NCBI GenBank assembly: GCA_000526255.1
Contig: JAFS01000002.1
Coordinates: 124,001-188,000 of the forward strand
Length of the DNA stretch: 64,000 nucleotides
Origin: Verrucomicrobia bacterium LP2A
GTDB lineage: Bacteria > Verrucomicrobiota > Verrucomicrobiia > Methylacidiphilales > Methylacidiphilaceae
Direction: 5' to 3'
Both the position numbers and the translations under genes were made by a program. The notes beneath the pieces were generated by a model, which worked only from the letters and a program-made list of their open reading frames with translations, ran no database searches and had not been told where the DNA came from. Below, one piece after another: positions 12,933 through 21,312 of this stretch (the stretch's first letter is position 1; each line of letters starts with the position of its first letter).

Positions 12933-14492
12933 CTACCGCTTCACCACGACAAATCGCGTCATCCCATGAGACCAGACTTGCAAGAGCACATCGCCCTGGC
13001 TGGCTTTAACCGCCTCCTGCGCTTCCCGCACCGCATGAACGGGGCGATGGTTCACTTGCAGGATGACGTCGCCGGGCTGCAACTGGTTCCGTCCGGGACG
13101 GCCCGCGGGCAAATCCTGGTCGACGTTGGTCACCACGACTCCCTGGACCTCCGCCGGAATCTCCAACTGCTGCCGAGCCGCACCGCTGAGATCCGAAATG
13201 TCGACTCCCGGAAGGAAGGTTCCCTGCTCGGAGCCTCCAGGAGTGCTGCCGCTGGCAACCGGCTCGTTCGGCCGCTCCTTGAGGACGGTCTGAACGCTCA
13301 GTTCCTTTCCGTCGCGCCAGATCTTCAAGGAAACCTTGGAGCCTGGAGGCGTCTGCGAAACGGCCAACCGGAAGACGCGAGGATCGATCACCTTCTGCCC
13401 GTTGAAGCCGATGATCACGTCTCCATCCTTGACGCCAGCCTGCGCGGCGGGCGCGCCCGGGGTCACCTGCTCCACCAAGGCTCCAATCGCTTCGGGCAGC
13501 TTGAAAGCCCGCGCCAGTTCCGGAGTGACTTCCGAGATGGTCACACCCAGGAATCCGCGAATCACCCTTCCATGGGAGACGAGCTCCTGCATCACATATC
13601 GGGCCATGTTCGAAGGGACGGCGAACCCGATGCCGAGATTGCCGACGCGACCGGGGCTCACGATCGCCGTGTTGATTCCGACCAGCCGGCCCTCGACATC
13701 GACCAGAGCCCCTCCCGAATTCCCGGGGTTGATCGCCGCGTCGGTCTGGATGAAGTCCTCGTACTCCTCGATGCCGACATCCTTCCGGCCCTTGCCGCTC
13801 ACGATCCCCATCGTGACGGTCTGGCTCAGCGCGAAGGGGTTCCCAACCGCCAGGACGATGTCGCCCACCTCGACCTGGTCGCTATCCGTAAAGACGGCCG
13901 CCGGTAGATCCTTCGCGTCGATCTTCACCAGGGCGACATCGCTGTAGGGGTCCTTCCCGACCACTTTGGCGGAATATTCCTTCTTCTCCTCGCCCACCAG
14001 GACCTTGATCTCCTCGGCGACCTCCACGACGTGGTTGTTGGTCAGGATGTACCCGTCCGGCGAAACGATCACCCCGGATCCCAGCCCGCTCTGACGACGA
14101 GAACGCGGGGGTTGCGACGGAGCCTGTCTTCTTCCTCCTCCTTGATCCTCCCCTTCCGGGGGTCCGAAGAAGCGGCGGAACGGAGGCTCGTTAAAGAACG
14201 GGGGGAAGGGAAAGGGCCAGCCTTCCGGCACCTTGACCCTCTGGGTGGTCGTGATCTGCACCACACTCGGGACCACCTTCTTCACGATGGGCGCGAAGCT
14301 GGTCAGGAGACCCGCTCCCTGCCGGGGCAGCGGCGCATCGTCGATTTGGATCGAAAAAGAGGTCTCCTTGGCCTGCTTCGAGGGACCCGCCAACGAAAGC
14401 AACTGCACGGCTGCCGTCGAGCGGTCGGGAAGGGAGAGCAGGCAATATGCGACTAGGGCCAGGGTTGTGCCCGCTTGCCGGGGGGATTTCAT
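12933..14492 (-). CDS. HtrA/DegP-family periplasmic serine protease (second copy)
   Basis: An N-terminal signal peptide (about 1-28) precedes the protease domain. The triad is His154 (LTNNHVV), Asp185 (SDVALVK) and Ser259 (NPGNSGGAL). A Pro/Phe-rich insert (about 90-135) sits where DegP has its LA loop. PDZ1 starts at RGFLGVTISEV and PDZ2 at about 420. At 519 residues it is full length. Compared with the copy at 3095 it has a cleavable signal and a longer LA-like insert, so it is probably the soluble DegP/DegQ-like enzyme and the other the anchored one. It heads a minus-strand group with a fabZ-like gene and coaX. Confidence 0.96.
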   Translation of the reverse strand: MKSPRQAGTTLALVAYCLLSLPDRSTAAVQLLSLAGPSKQAKETSFSIQIDDAPLPRQGAGLLTSFAPIVKKVVPSVVQITTTQRVKVPEGWPFPFPPFFNEPPFRRFFGPPEGEDQGGGRRQAPSQPPRSRRQSGLGSGVIVSPDGYILTNNHVVEVAEEIKVLVGEEKKEYSAKVVGKDPYSDVALVKIDAKDLPAAVFTDSDQVEVGDIVLAVGNPFALSQTVTMGIVSGKGRKDVGIEEYEDFIQTDAAINPGNSGGALVDVEGRLVGINTAIVSPGRVGNLGIGFAVPSNMARYVMQELVSHGRVIRGFLGVTISEVTPELARAFKLPEAIGALVEQVTPGAPAAQAGVKDGDVIIGFNGQKVIDPRVFRLAVSQTPPGSKVSLKIWRDGKELSVQTVLKERPNEPVASGSTPGGSEQGTFLPGVDISDLSGAARQQLEIPAEVQGVVVTNVDQDLPAGRPGRNQLQPGDVILQVNHRPVHAVREAQEAVKASQGDVLLQVWSHGMTRFVVVKR

Positions 14493-14683
14493 ACGTGGAT
14501 GGATGCGTTGATGTTAAGCGATCTTCCGATTTGTCCGGTGAAGTTGAACGGAAACCCGCTCCGCTTTCAAGCGATAAAGCACGCAGCGGCCCGTTCGTGC
14601 CGGAGGCACGATCATTCGCAAGCAGTTTCGCAAACAGTTGAGCCTTGACAGAGGGCACAGGGTTGCGCCCACTAACGATTACC

Positions 14684-14791
14684 GTGAGCAAACAATGGAA
14701 TAAGTTCGAAAAGCGGAAGCGGCGCAAGGCTTATCTCAAGAGAAAGCGCGAGAAGGCCCCAGTGACGTCGGCGGCGCAAGGAAAGAAGTGA
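14684..14791 (+). CDS. Very small, highly basic protein (35 residues), function unknown
   Basis: GTG 14684 opens a 35-codon frame, MSKQWNKFEKRKRRKAYLKR in its first twenty residues, with about 17 Lys/Arg overall. The composition resembles ribosome-associated or RNA-binding peptides such as bS21-type tails, but I do not recognise a named family. The stop at 14791 is four bases before the ATG of the nuclease gene, and the intervening GGAG serves that gene, so the two are probably coupled. A TTGACA at 14645-14650 lies upstream, with a poor -10. It is too short for most gene finders. Confidence 0.6.
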   Translation: MSKQWNKFEKRKRRKAYLKRKREKAPVTSAAQGKK

Positions 14792-14795
14792 GGAG

Positions 14796-15278
14796 ATGAA
14801 GACCAAGGCCGCCGCCAGGGAGCTTCCCGCCGCCCCGGCGCTGGTCATCGATGGTCATAGCGTGATTTTCGCATGGAAGGAATTGCGGGACCTGCACGCG
14901 CACTCGCCCAATCAGGCTCGCCACCTCCTTGTCGAGCGGCTGCGGCAATTGCACGACTCGGGGGCCTGGTCCGTGATCCTGGTTTTCGACGGACGTTTCG
15001 GCTCCCGACTGGATCGAATCGAACCCGCGTCGGGCGATATGGTCGTCGCCTATTCCTCGCCCGACTGTACGGCAGACTCGCTGATCGAGGGCTTTGTCGC
15101 CCGACGGAGGGATCGGCAGCGGGTGACGGTCGTTACGGCGGACCAGGCGGAGCGGCGCACCGTCGAGGCGCTCGGTGCCTGGTGCTCCTCGCCCGAATGG
15201 CTCGCCTCGGAGCTGGTAGAACGGCAAGGCACTCTGGTAGAAGCGCTGGGGCGAATCCATCGGAAAGCGCGCTGGTGA
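14796..15278 (+). CDS. YacP/Rae1-like NYN-domain ribonuclease
   Basis: The 160-residue protein has the NYN/PIN-like fold of YacP (Rae1): LVIDGHSVIFAWKELRDL (the first aspartate of the metal site), VILVFDGR, a TADSLIEGFV segment with acidic residues, and VVTADQAERRTVEALGA. Bacillus Rae1 is a ribosome-dependent endoribonuclease that enters the A site. Coupling to a tiny basic, possibly ribosomal, protein just upstream fits a translation-linked role, which I infer. Confidence 0.82.
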   Translation: MKTKAAARELPAAPALVIDGHSVIFAWKELRDLHAHSPNQARHLLVERLRQLHDSGAWSVILVFDGRFGSRLDRIEPASGDMVVAYSSPDCTADSLIEGFVARRRDRQRVTVVTADQAERRTVEALGAWCSSPEWLASELVERQGTLVEALGRIHRKARW

Positions 15279-15379
15279 CCCCGCCCGCGCGGCGGGCCTG
15301 CAACGCAACCACCTGATGGGCGACCCGGAGCAGTTGATCCCGAAAGCCATTTTTCCGATAACATCGAGACCGATCTCTC

Positions 15380-16342
15380 ATGCGCATCTTATCCGGTATC
15401 CAGCCATCCGGGTTTCTTCACCTGGGGAACTTCTTCGGCATGCTGCAGCGGGCAATCCAATGGCAGGAAAAGGGGGAGACCTTCCTCTTCATCGCCGATT
15501 TTCACGCTCTGACCACGGTCGGCGACCCCGAGGCCTTGCGCCGCAATGTCCGGGAAGCCGCCCTCGCGTTCTTGGCATGCGGCCTCGATCCGAAGCGGAC
15601 GGTCTTTTTCCGACAGAGCGCTGTGCCCGAGGTTCTGGAGCTCTCCTGGCTCCTTTCCACGGTCACTCCGTTGGGTCTCTTAGAGAGGTGCCACAGTTAC
15701 AAGGACAAGCTGGCCAAGGGGATTGCCCCGACCCACGCCCTATTTGCCTATCCGGTCCTCATGGCCGCCGACATCCTGCTCTACCGGGCAGACGTCGTGC
15801 CCGTAGGGATCGACCAGAAGCAGCATCTGGAAGTGACCCGGGATCTGGCCGCGAAGTTCAACCAGGACTTCGGGCCCGTGTTCGTGGTGCCGAGGGAAGA
15901 CATCGAGGAGAGCGTAGCCACCATTCCGGGGATCGACGGGCAAAAGATGTCGAAATCTTATGGAAACACCCTCGAGCTCTTCGGGGACCGGGAAGAGTTC
16001 CGCAGGAGGGTGATGGCGATCCGCACCGACTCGACCCCCATCGGAGAGCCCAAGCCGATTGCCGGCTCGGTGCTGGTTTCTCTCTGCCGGCTCGTGAGCG
16101 AGCCGCAGGAGCTCGAGGAATTCGTCGCCTCCATGCGGCGGGGAGGCGTAGGCTACGGAACGCTCAAGAAGGAGCTTCTCGCCAAGCTCGAGCGCTTCTT
16201 AGCGCCCTTCCGCGAGCGATACGAGGAGATGAAGGGCAAGTCAGGCCTCGTGGATGAGATTTTGGACGAAGGCGCCCGTACGGCACGCGCCGCGGCCGCT
16301 CCGACCTTGGACTCGGCGCGGAGGGCGGTCGGCCTCGCCTAG
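15380..16342 (+). CDS. trpS: Tryptophanyl-tRNA synthetase
   Basis: This is a class I synthetase of 320 residues. It has the HIGH-type motif HLGN (14-17) after SGIQPSGFLHLG, the KMSKS loop intact at 189-193, and the tryptophan-site sequences ADFHALTTVGDP, HALFAYPVLMAADILLY and VGIDQKQHLE. A six-base GC hairpin follows the preceding gene at 15280-15296. Confidence 0.97.
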   Translation: MRILSGIQPSGFLHLGNFFGMLQRAIQWQEKGETFLFIADFHALTTVGDPEALRRNVREAALAFLACGLDPKRTVFFRQSAVPEVLELSWLLSTVTPLGLLERCHSYKDKLAKGIAPTHALFAYPVLMAADILLYRADVVPVGIDQKQHLEVTRDLAAKFNQDFGPVFVVPREDIEESVATIPGIDGQKMSKSYGNTLELFGDREEFRRRVMAIRTDSTPIGEPKPIAGSVLVSLCRLVSEPQELEEFVASMRRGGVGYGTLKKELLAKLERFLAPFRERYEEMKGKSGLVDEILDEGARTARAAAAPTLDSARRAVGLA

Positions 16343-16381
16343 GAGAAGCCGGAACGGCGCCGGGAGCCGGGCCGTATCGTG

Positions 16382-16510
16382 ATGGACATCGCGACGCATC
16401 CGATGAAGCCGGCGACAGGCTGCCGGGTGGCCCTGCCGTTCGAGCCGCTGCCGACTTTTGCGCAGCTCCGCAACCAGATCTGTCCGCAACGGGAGGCGCC
16501 CCATGGCTGA
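16382..16510 (+). CDS. Possible 42-residue peptide upstream of the P-protein-like gene
   Basis: ATG 16382 opens 42 codons whose TGA (16508-16510) falls just inside the ATG of the next gene (ATGGCTGA). That overlap could couple translation. No clear Shine-Dalgarno precedes it, and the sequence matches nothing I know. It may be chance. Confidence 0.22.
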   Translation: MDIATHPMKPATGCRVALPFEPLPTFAQLRNQICPQREAPHG

Positions 16511-17375
16511 GCCGGCCACCTCGGAGCGGGAGATCGATCGGCTTCGCCGCAGGCTGGGCGGAATCGACCGTCAACTCCTGGAGCTTCTCAACCAGCGAAT
16601 GGATGTGGCCCGAGACATTGGAGAGTGGAAGCGACGGAATGGTCTCTTCCTCTTCGATGCGATCCGAGAGGAGGCGGTAATCGCAGATCTGATCCGGCGG
16701 AATTCCGGCTCCCTCTCCGATCGGGCGATCCGGGCGATCTTCCTGGAAATCTTTTCGAGCGCGCGAGGCCAGCAGGGTCTCCTCCGGATCGGCTGCGGCG
16801 GAGGAGCGGCCGGCCTCCTGGCCGCGCAGAACCGCTTCGGCGCATCCGATCACTTCCGCATGGTCCGATCCGCTGCGGAAGGACAGAGGCTGCTCACGGC
16901 GGAATCGATCGATATTCTGGTTCTCCCCAAGCAACGAGTGCTCGATCTTCCGTCCGTGCTCCGGCATAAATCCGGTGCGCGGCTGAGCTGGACCGTCTGC
17001 GGCGAGATCGATCCTCCGCATGCCCTCGCGTGCGGCCGGGCCGCTCGCTTCGGTTTCTACATCATCGGGCTCGGAGAGGAGTCGCCCGGTCCGCGGGAGC
17101 TTTCGGAAACCCAGAAAGCCGTCTTCCTCCTGGCGGGAGGTTCCAGGGAGTCGATCGATCGATGGGCGGACCGCTTGGGCGGCTGCTGGATTCGGAGAGG
17201 CGCGCGGGCGGGGATTGGGCAGCCGCCCGGCACGGCCGATCTCTCTGGCCTCTGGGAGGCGTTCGCCCCTCCTCCCCCGGAAGCGCTGCGGGAGCGTTGC
17301 CGAGAGATCTGCGGAAATTCCGCTTGGATCGTGCGCTTGGGGGCTTACCCTATACCTACCGTTGCCCGCTTATGA
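16503..17375 (+). CDS. Chorismate mutase with degenerate prephenate-dehydratase and ACT regions (P-protein-like)
   Basis: Residues 8-90 form an AroQ chorismate mutase: RLRRRLGGIDRQLLELLNQR, EWKRRNG and DAIREEAV keep the arginines, lysine and Asp-x-x-Arg-Glu of the active site. The rest follows P-protein (PheA) order but is worn: IGCGGGAAGLLAAQNRFG matches the GPEGTFSHxAAxxxFG segment, ARFGFYIIG stands where dehydratases have T-R-F-x-V-I-G, and IVRLGAYP resembles the end of the ACT domain. At 290 residues it is about 95 shorter than E. coli PheA. I infer an active mutase and a dehydratase that is probably dead. GGGAGG eight bases upstream supports ATG 16503. Its stop overlaps the next ATG as ATGA. 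Confidence 0.75.
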   Translation: MAEPATSEREIDRLRRRLGGIDRQLLELLNQRMDVARDIGEWKRRNGLFLFDAIREEAVIADLIRRNSGSLSDRAIRAIFLEIFSSARGQQGLLRIGCGGGAAGLLAAQNRFGASDHFRMVRSAAEGQRLLTAESIDILVLPKQRVLDLPSVLRHKSGARLSWTVCGEIDPPHALACGRAARFGFYIIGLGEESPGPRELSETQKAVFLLAGGSRESIDRWADRLGGCWIRRGARAGIGQPPGTADLSGLWEAFAPPPPEALRERCREICGNSAWIVRLGAYPIPTVARL

Positions 17376-17403
17376 GCAATCGACCCGGCAAGGGGGACCC
17401 GAA

Positions 17404-17705
17404 TTCGCGCTCGGAGAATTCCGAAAGGGGAACCACCCGGCCCCCCTCGCCTCCCGACGCGGTCCCAGGACGAGCGGTCCGCCCTGGATGTCGGGCGGCC
17501 GGCGAACGCACCGTCCACCTCGCCCGTTGTCTGGTTCGGAGCCGAGCGATCCCGAAGAGAGACGCACGGCTCCCTCGCCGGTCGAGGGCCGACCCGCGCC
17601 GACCGATCCCTTCCCGTCCCCGGCCGCATGGGAAGAGAAAGCTTCGAGCCTTCGGCAATCAACCGCCGTTTCCGACGAGGAGTTTCGCGAACAGGTGCTC
17701 GGCGA
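17404..17705 (+). repeat. Tandem duplication, copy 1 (302 bp, with one-base deletion)
   Basis: This copy matches 17706-18008 almost perfectly. I count three differences: a missing T in the C-rich run near 17441 (CGGCC-CCCCT against CGGCCTCCCCT), a G/A change, and a C/T change (Thr/Ile). The deletion makes this copy 302 instead of 303 bases and shifts the frame that starts at ATG 17372. Confidence 0.95.
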
Positions 17706-19140
17706 TTCGCGCTCGGAGAATTCCGAAAGGGGAACCACCCGGCCTCCCCTCGCCTCCCGACGCAGTCCCAGGACGAGCGGTCCGCCCTGGATGTCGGGCG
17801 GCCGGCGAACGCACCGTCCACCTCGCCCGTTGTCTGGTTCGGAGCCGAGCGATCCCGAAGAGAGACGCACGGCTCCCTCGCCGGTCGAGGGCCGACCCGC
17901 GCCGATCGATCCCTTCCCGTCCCCGGCCGCATGGGAAGAGAAAGCTTCGAGCCTTCGGCAATCAACCGCCGTTTCCGACGAGGAGTTTCGCGAACAGGTG
18001 CTCGGCGAAGAGAAGGCGACCAGACCCGGCATGAGCCGCGGCCTCTTGCTGGCCGCCTTTGCCCGCCTGCTCTTCTATAGCGCCGTAGCCGCCACGGGGC
18101 TCGGAACCTACTATTCCCTGCGCGAGACCCAGGTCGAAGGCCAGATCTTTCCGGGCAAGCTTCCCATGCCGGCCAAGGCGTATGTCGTCTACGACTTCTC
18201 GGGAGACGTCCGCGCCCTACGGCGAGATTGCGGAAGCTCGGTGGAGCCCTATCGGCAGACCGCCCAAAACGGCGAAACCAACCTGCAGCGCGTCCGCTCC
18301 GACCTGCTTGCCCAGCAGGAACGCCTCCGCCTCTTGAAGGAGCAGCTTCATGCCGCGGAAGAGGAGTTGAAGAACGTCGGGAAGGAGTCGCAGGAGAAGG
18401 GGAAGGAGCTTTGGGCGACGGAAGGGGCCGCGCTGGAGCGGGAATATGATGCGGTGGTCGCGGGGATCGAATCAAAGTTCCGGGAAAGGAGCAAGCAGAT
18501 CGGAATCCCGATCGAGGAAAAGGACCTTTCGATCCGTGCGCCCGAAGCATGGGCGAACGCCTACGAGCTGGCTCTCTACTCCGCCCCCCCCTCCGTCAAC
18601 GTGACAGAAGAGCGGAAATGGGCGGAAGAAGGTCTAAAGGTCTGGCACCAATTTCAAAGCAATTACGAGCAGAAGCAGCAGGCGCTGAAAAAGAAGACCG
18701 AGGAGATTCAGGAGCAGGTGGCACCGAAGGTGACGGAAATTCGGAATCAGATTTCTCTCCTTGAGGGACGGATCGCGGAATCCGAAGAGGAAATGGTGCC
18801 TCTCCAGCAGGAGTTTACGGGAAACCAGAACGAGCTGTCCGCAGCGACGGCGCAAGCGGAGATGGCGCGGGCTAATTTCCAGAAGCAGCTGCTCGAGCTG
18901 CCCCGACACTCGATCATTGCGACGATTCCGATCAGGGCGGACGGTCATTTTGAATGGCGACGGCTCGATCAGAACGGGCGCTTCCAGGCGGGACATTATT
19001 TTCTCTGGCTGGTGACGGAGGATGGAGGCCAGGAGTATTGGAGCCTCTTCCCCTTCTCGATTTCGCCCTATCGGAAAACAGAGATGATCGTACGAGCGAG
19101 CAGCTTTCTCCCGGTCCATCTGCTTTGGCAAGGCTTGTAG
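17488..19140 (+). CDS. Membrane-anchored coiled-coil protein with duplicated, frameshifted N-terminal region
   Basis: I do not recognise the family. The frame to 19140 encodes two Pro/Arg/Ser-rich repeats of about 101 residues ending in SDEEFREQVLG, then one membrane segment (LLLAAFARLLFYSAVAATGL, from about 18040), then a long coiled coil (about 18280-18900) rich in Gln/Glu/Lys, and a beta-rich tail (IIATIPIRADGHFEWRRLD to the end). The natural start is probably ATG 17372, which overlaps the preceding stop as ATGA. From there a one-base deletion in repeat copy 1 throws the ribosome into another frame that ends at 18034. ATG 17488, 17791 or 18031 would give intact shorter forms. Restoring one base gives an open frame of about 589 residues. 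It could be a fresh pseudogene, a phase-variable gene or an assembly error. Confidence 0.6.
   Translation: MSGGRRTHRPPRPLSGSEPSDPEERRTAPSPVEGRPAPTDPFPSPAAWEEKASSLRQSTAVSDEEFREQVLGDSRSENSERGTTRPPLASRRSPRTSGPPWMSGGRRTHRPPRPLSGSEPSDPEERRTAPSPVEGRPAPIDPFPSPAAWEEKASSLRQSTAVSDEEFREQVLGEEKATRPGMSRGLLLAAFARLLFYSAVAATGLGTYYSLRETQVEGQIFPGKLPMPAKAYVVYDFSGDVRALRRDCGSSVEPYRQTAQNGETNLQRVRSDLLAQQERLRLLKEQLHAAEEELKNVGKESQEKGKELWATEGAALEREYDAVVAGIESKFRERSKQIGIPIEEKDLSIRAPEAWANAYELALYSAPPSVNVTEERKWAEEGLKVWHQFQSNYEQKQQALKKKTEEIQEQVAPKVTEIRNQISLLEGRIAESEEEMVPLQQEFTGNQNELSAATAQAEMARANFQKQLLELPRHSIIATIPIRADGHFEWRRLDQNGRFQAGHYFLWLVTEDGGQEYWSLFPFSISPYRKTEMIVRASSFLPVHLLWQGL
17706..18008 (+). repeat. Tandem duplication, copy 2 (303 bp)
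   Basis: This is the in-frame copy, 101 codons long. It encodes SRSENSERGTTRPPLASRR through EEFREQVLG and leads straight into the membrane segment of the coiled-coil protein. The near-identity to copy 1 implies a recent duplication. Confidence 0.95.
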
Positions 19141-19227
19141 GCTAGCCTTCGTGATCCACCGGGCCGTTGGGATCGGATTTCGCAGCAACGCCAGGGTCTT
19201 CTTCGAGTGGGCTTGGGTCTACCTCAC

Positions 19228-20040
19228 TTACCGACGGGGAGGCCGCATTCTCCTCCGATCCGAGGGAACCGGAAGTCCGAGGCGACGCAGCCCACGGGCG
19301 AGCTCCTCGGCCGAGGGTTGACCCGGGGCGGCCGGCTCGTCCAGGTAGCCATAGACCAGCTCGCTTCCCAGGGCGGAGAGGACGATGCGGGAGAGCGCGG
19401 CCCACGGTCCCAACCCCATGAGGGCCCACGCTTGGGATTGATGTTCCAGCAGCACCCGCGCCAGCGAACGAAGATCTTGGGGCTCGCGAAGCCGTAGAGC
19501 GATCTTCGCCCAGTCCGGCTGAGCCTCTTCCAGCAAGGAGCAATACTCCCGAATCCGCCCCTCGCCGGGACTGCCCTCCAGCCAATGAACGGAAAGAATG
19601 CGCCACTTTCCTTCCGCTCGCGCACGCTCCCACCAGCACCGCAATGGCTCGAGGGAGCGATATTCCAGGTCGAGGGCGTCGATCACGGGGAAAAACTCTT
19701 CGAGCAGCCGCTCCCTCTCCCCTTCCGGCCAATGTCGCCGTCCTCCCTCTTCGGGAGCACGCAGCGTCAGAAGAGCGGGTCTGGCCCGCTCCGCCAAGGA
19801 GGCGCGCAGATCCCGGAGGGGAACCCCGGCTTCCCGCAGGGCGTCGAGCCGGATTTCCACCAAGTGGGCGGGCGACTCGGCCCGCAGAAAGGGCAGGCCT
19901 TCGGCCGTGGTGACGGTCCCGACAATCCACGGCCCCTGCGGCCACCCCTCCTCCCCGTCTCGCCTCGGCTCAACCGCTCTTTCCATGGCTCCCTTTGCAT
20001 CCCCGGGTCGCCTGCGAGAGACTCCGAGATCTTTCCCCAA
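19228..20040 (-). CDS. aroD: Type I 3-dehydroquinate dehydratase
   Basis: AroD dehydrates 3-dehydroquinate in the shikimate pathway through a Schiff-base lysine. The sequence shows the type I pattern: VGTVTTAEGLPFL, HLVEIRLDAL (substrate-site Glu/Arg), LLTLRAPEEGGRRHW, IDALDLEYRSL, the catalytic His in ILSVHWLEGSPGEG, the Schiff-base Lys in DWAKIALRL, MGLGPWAALSRI and APGQPSAEEL. The length of 270 is slightly over the norm because of a 30-40-residue N-terminal tail; ATG 19986 would remove 18 residues. It diverges from mreB and converges with the coiled-coil gene. Confidence 0.9.
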   Translation of the reverse strand: MGKDLGVSRRRPGDAKGAMERAVEPRRDGEEGWPQGPWIVGTVTTAEGLPFLRAESPAHLVEIRLDALREAGVPLRDLRASLAERARPALLTLRAPEEGGRRHWPEGERERLLEEFFPVIDALDLEYRSLEPLRCWWERARAEGKWRILSVHWLEGSPGEGRIREYCSLLEEAQPDWAKIALRLREPQDLRSLARVLLEHQSQAWALMGLGPWAALSRIVLSALGSELVYGYLDEPAAPGQPSAEELARGLRRLGLPVPSDRRRMRPPRR

Positions 20041-20070
20041 GGAAGTTCCCTGCGGACCAGACGAGTCGGA

Positions 20071-20099
20071 TTGACCGAGGCTTTCCTTTTTTCTAGCAA
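20071..20099 (+). promoter_or_regulatory. Promoter for the mreB cell-shape operon
   Basis: TTGACC (20071-20076) and TAGCAA (20094-20099) are separated by 17 bases, 35 bases before the mreB GTG. A T-rich spacer and a TTTTTTTT tract at about 20110-20117 follow. Confidence 0.5.
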
Positions 20100-20134
20100 T
20101 CCAGGCCCTTTTTTTTCAAGCTACGGTTGCGCCC

Positions 20135-21262
20135 GTGAATAATCCTCCCCTCCTCGAACCGACTTCCCCGAAAGAAGCCTCTTTCTCTCCGGAACAAAGC
20201 AACCCCGGCAAACGCTTGTCGCCCCAACTATGGGATTGGGCATCGTCCGCGCTTGCCAACGACATCGGCATCGACCTCGGAACAGCGAATACCCTGATCT
20301 ACATTCGCGGCAAGGGTATCGTCCTGCGAGAGCCTTCGGTCGTCGCGGTGCACTCCGCGACCAAGCAGGTGGTAGCTGTCGGGGGAGAGGCCAAGCGGAT
20401 GCTGGGCCGCACCCCGGGGAACATCCAGGCGATCCGTCCTCTGAAGGACGGGGTCATCGCAGACTTCCATCTCACCGAAGAGATGCTCAAGGCCTTCATC
20501 CGCAGAGCTCAAGCAAAGATCTTCTTCCGGAGGCCGAGGATCGTCATCGCCGTGCCGAGCGGGATCACGGAAGTTGAGAGAAGGGCCGTCGAGGAGTCGA
20601 CGCGGCAGGCCGGCGCCCGGGAAGTCTACTTGGTCGAGGAGCCGATGGCGGCGGCCATCGGGGTGGGGCTCCCCATTCAAGAGGCTTCCGGCAACATGAT
20701 CGTCGATATTGGTGGGGGGACCACCGAGGTGGCGATCATCTCCCTCTCCGGCATCGTCTACTCCCGGAGCGTCCGGGTCGCCGGCGATGAGCTCGACGAG
20801 AGCATTTCCAATTATCTCCGCCGAGCCTACAACCTGATGATCGGCGAGCGCACGGCCGAAGAGATCAAGATGCGGATCGGTTCCGCCCACCCGCTCGAGA
20901 CCGAGACCGTCATGGAGGTGCGCGGACGGGATCTCGTCGCCGGTCTTCCGAAGACCTTGACCGTCACTTCCCAAGAGGTACGGGAAGCCATGATGGAATC
21001 GCTTTCCGTGATCGTCGAGTCCGTCCGAATCACCCTGGAACGCTGCCCTCCGGAACTCTCCGCCGATCTTCTCGAACGGGGCGTGGTCCTGGCGGGAGGC
21101 GGTGCTCTTCTGCGCGGCCTCGACCGCCTGCTGACGGAAGAGACTTCCCTGCCCGTGCATGTCGCCGAGGACCCGCTCAGCGCGGTCGCCGAGGGCACCG
21201 GGAAGATCCTGGAAGAGTATTCGGTTCTCAAGAAAGTCGCCCGGGCGGAAGCTCGTCGTTAA
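20135..21262 (+). CDS. mreB: Rod-shape-determining actin homologue MreB
   Basis: MreB filaments guide side-wall peptidoglycan synthesis from the inner membrane. The actin-fold signatures are all present: [14 protein letters not shown] (phosphate 1), [43 protein letters not shown] (phosphate 2) and [12 protein letters not shown] (adenosine motif). GTG 20135 gives an N-terminal extension of about 40 residues, rich in Ser/Pro/Glu, compared with the usual MreB start near the IGIDLG strand. It heads a unit with mreC, mreD, mrdA, rodA and rng. Confidence 0.97.
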   Translation: MNNPPLLEPTSPKEASFSPEQSNPGKRLSPQLWDWASSALANDIGIDLGTANTLIYIRGKGIVLREPSVVAVHSATKQVVAVGGEAKRMLGRTPGNIQAIRPLKDGVIADFHLTEEMLKAFIRRAQAKIFFRRPRIVIAVPSGITEVERRAVEESTRQAGAREVYLVEEPMAAAIGVGLPIQEASGNMIVDIGGGTTEVAIISLSGIVYSRSVRVAGDELDESISNYLRRAYNLMIGERTAEEIKMRIGSAHPLETETVMEVRGRDLVAGLPKTLTVTSQEVREAMMESLSVIVESVRITLERCPPELSADLLERGVVLAGGGALLRGLDRLLTEETSLPVHVAEDPLSAVAEGTGKILEEYSVLKKVARAEARR

Positions 21263-21312
21263 GCCAGGATTCATGCCGAACCTTTTCGCGGTTTTCTCAG
21301 TCTCTTCGCATC

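Noticed and set aside
14596-14610. CGTGCC-GGA-GGCACG hairpin in the gap between the second htrA gene and the 35-residue gene
   Set aside because: It is a short isolated stem with no T-run or motif nearby. In high-GC DNA such stems are frequent by chance.
17404-18008. The repeat as a transposable element or CRISPR-like array
   Set aside because: There are two direct copies only, with no terminal inverted repeats, spacers or transposase. It is an internal gene duplication.
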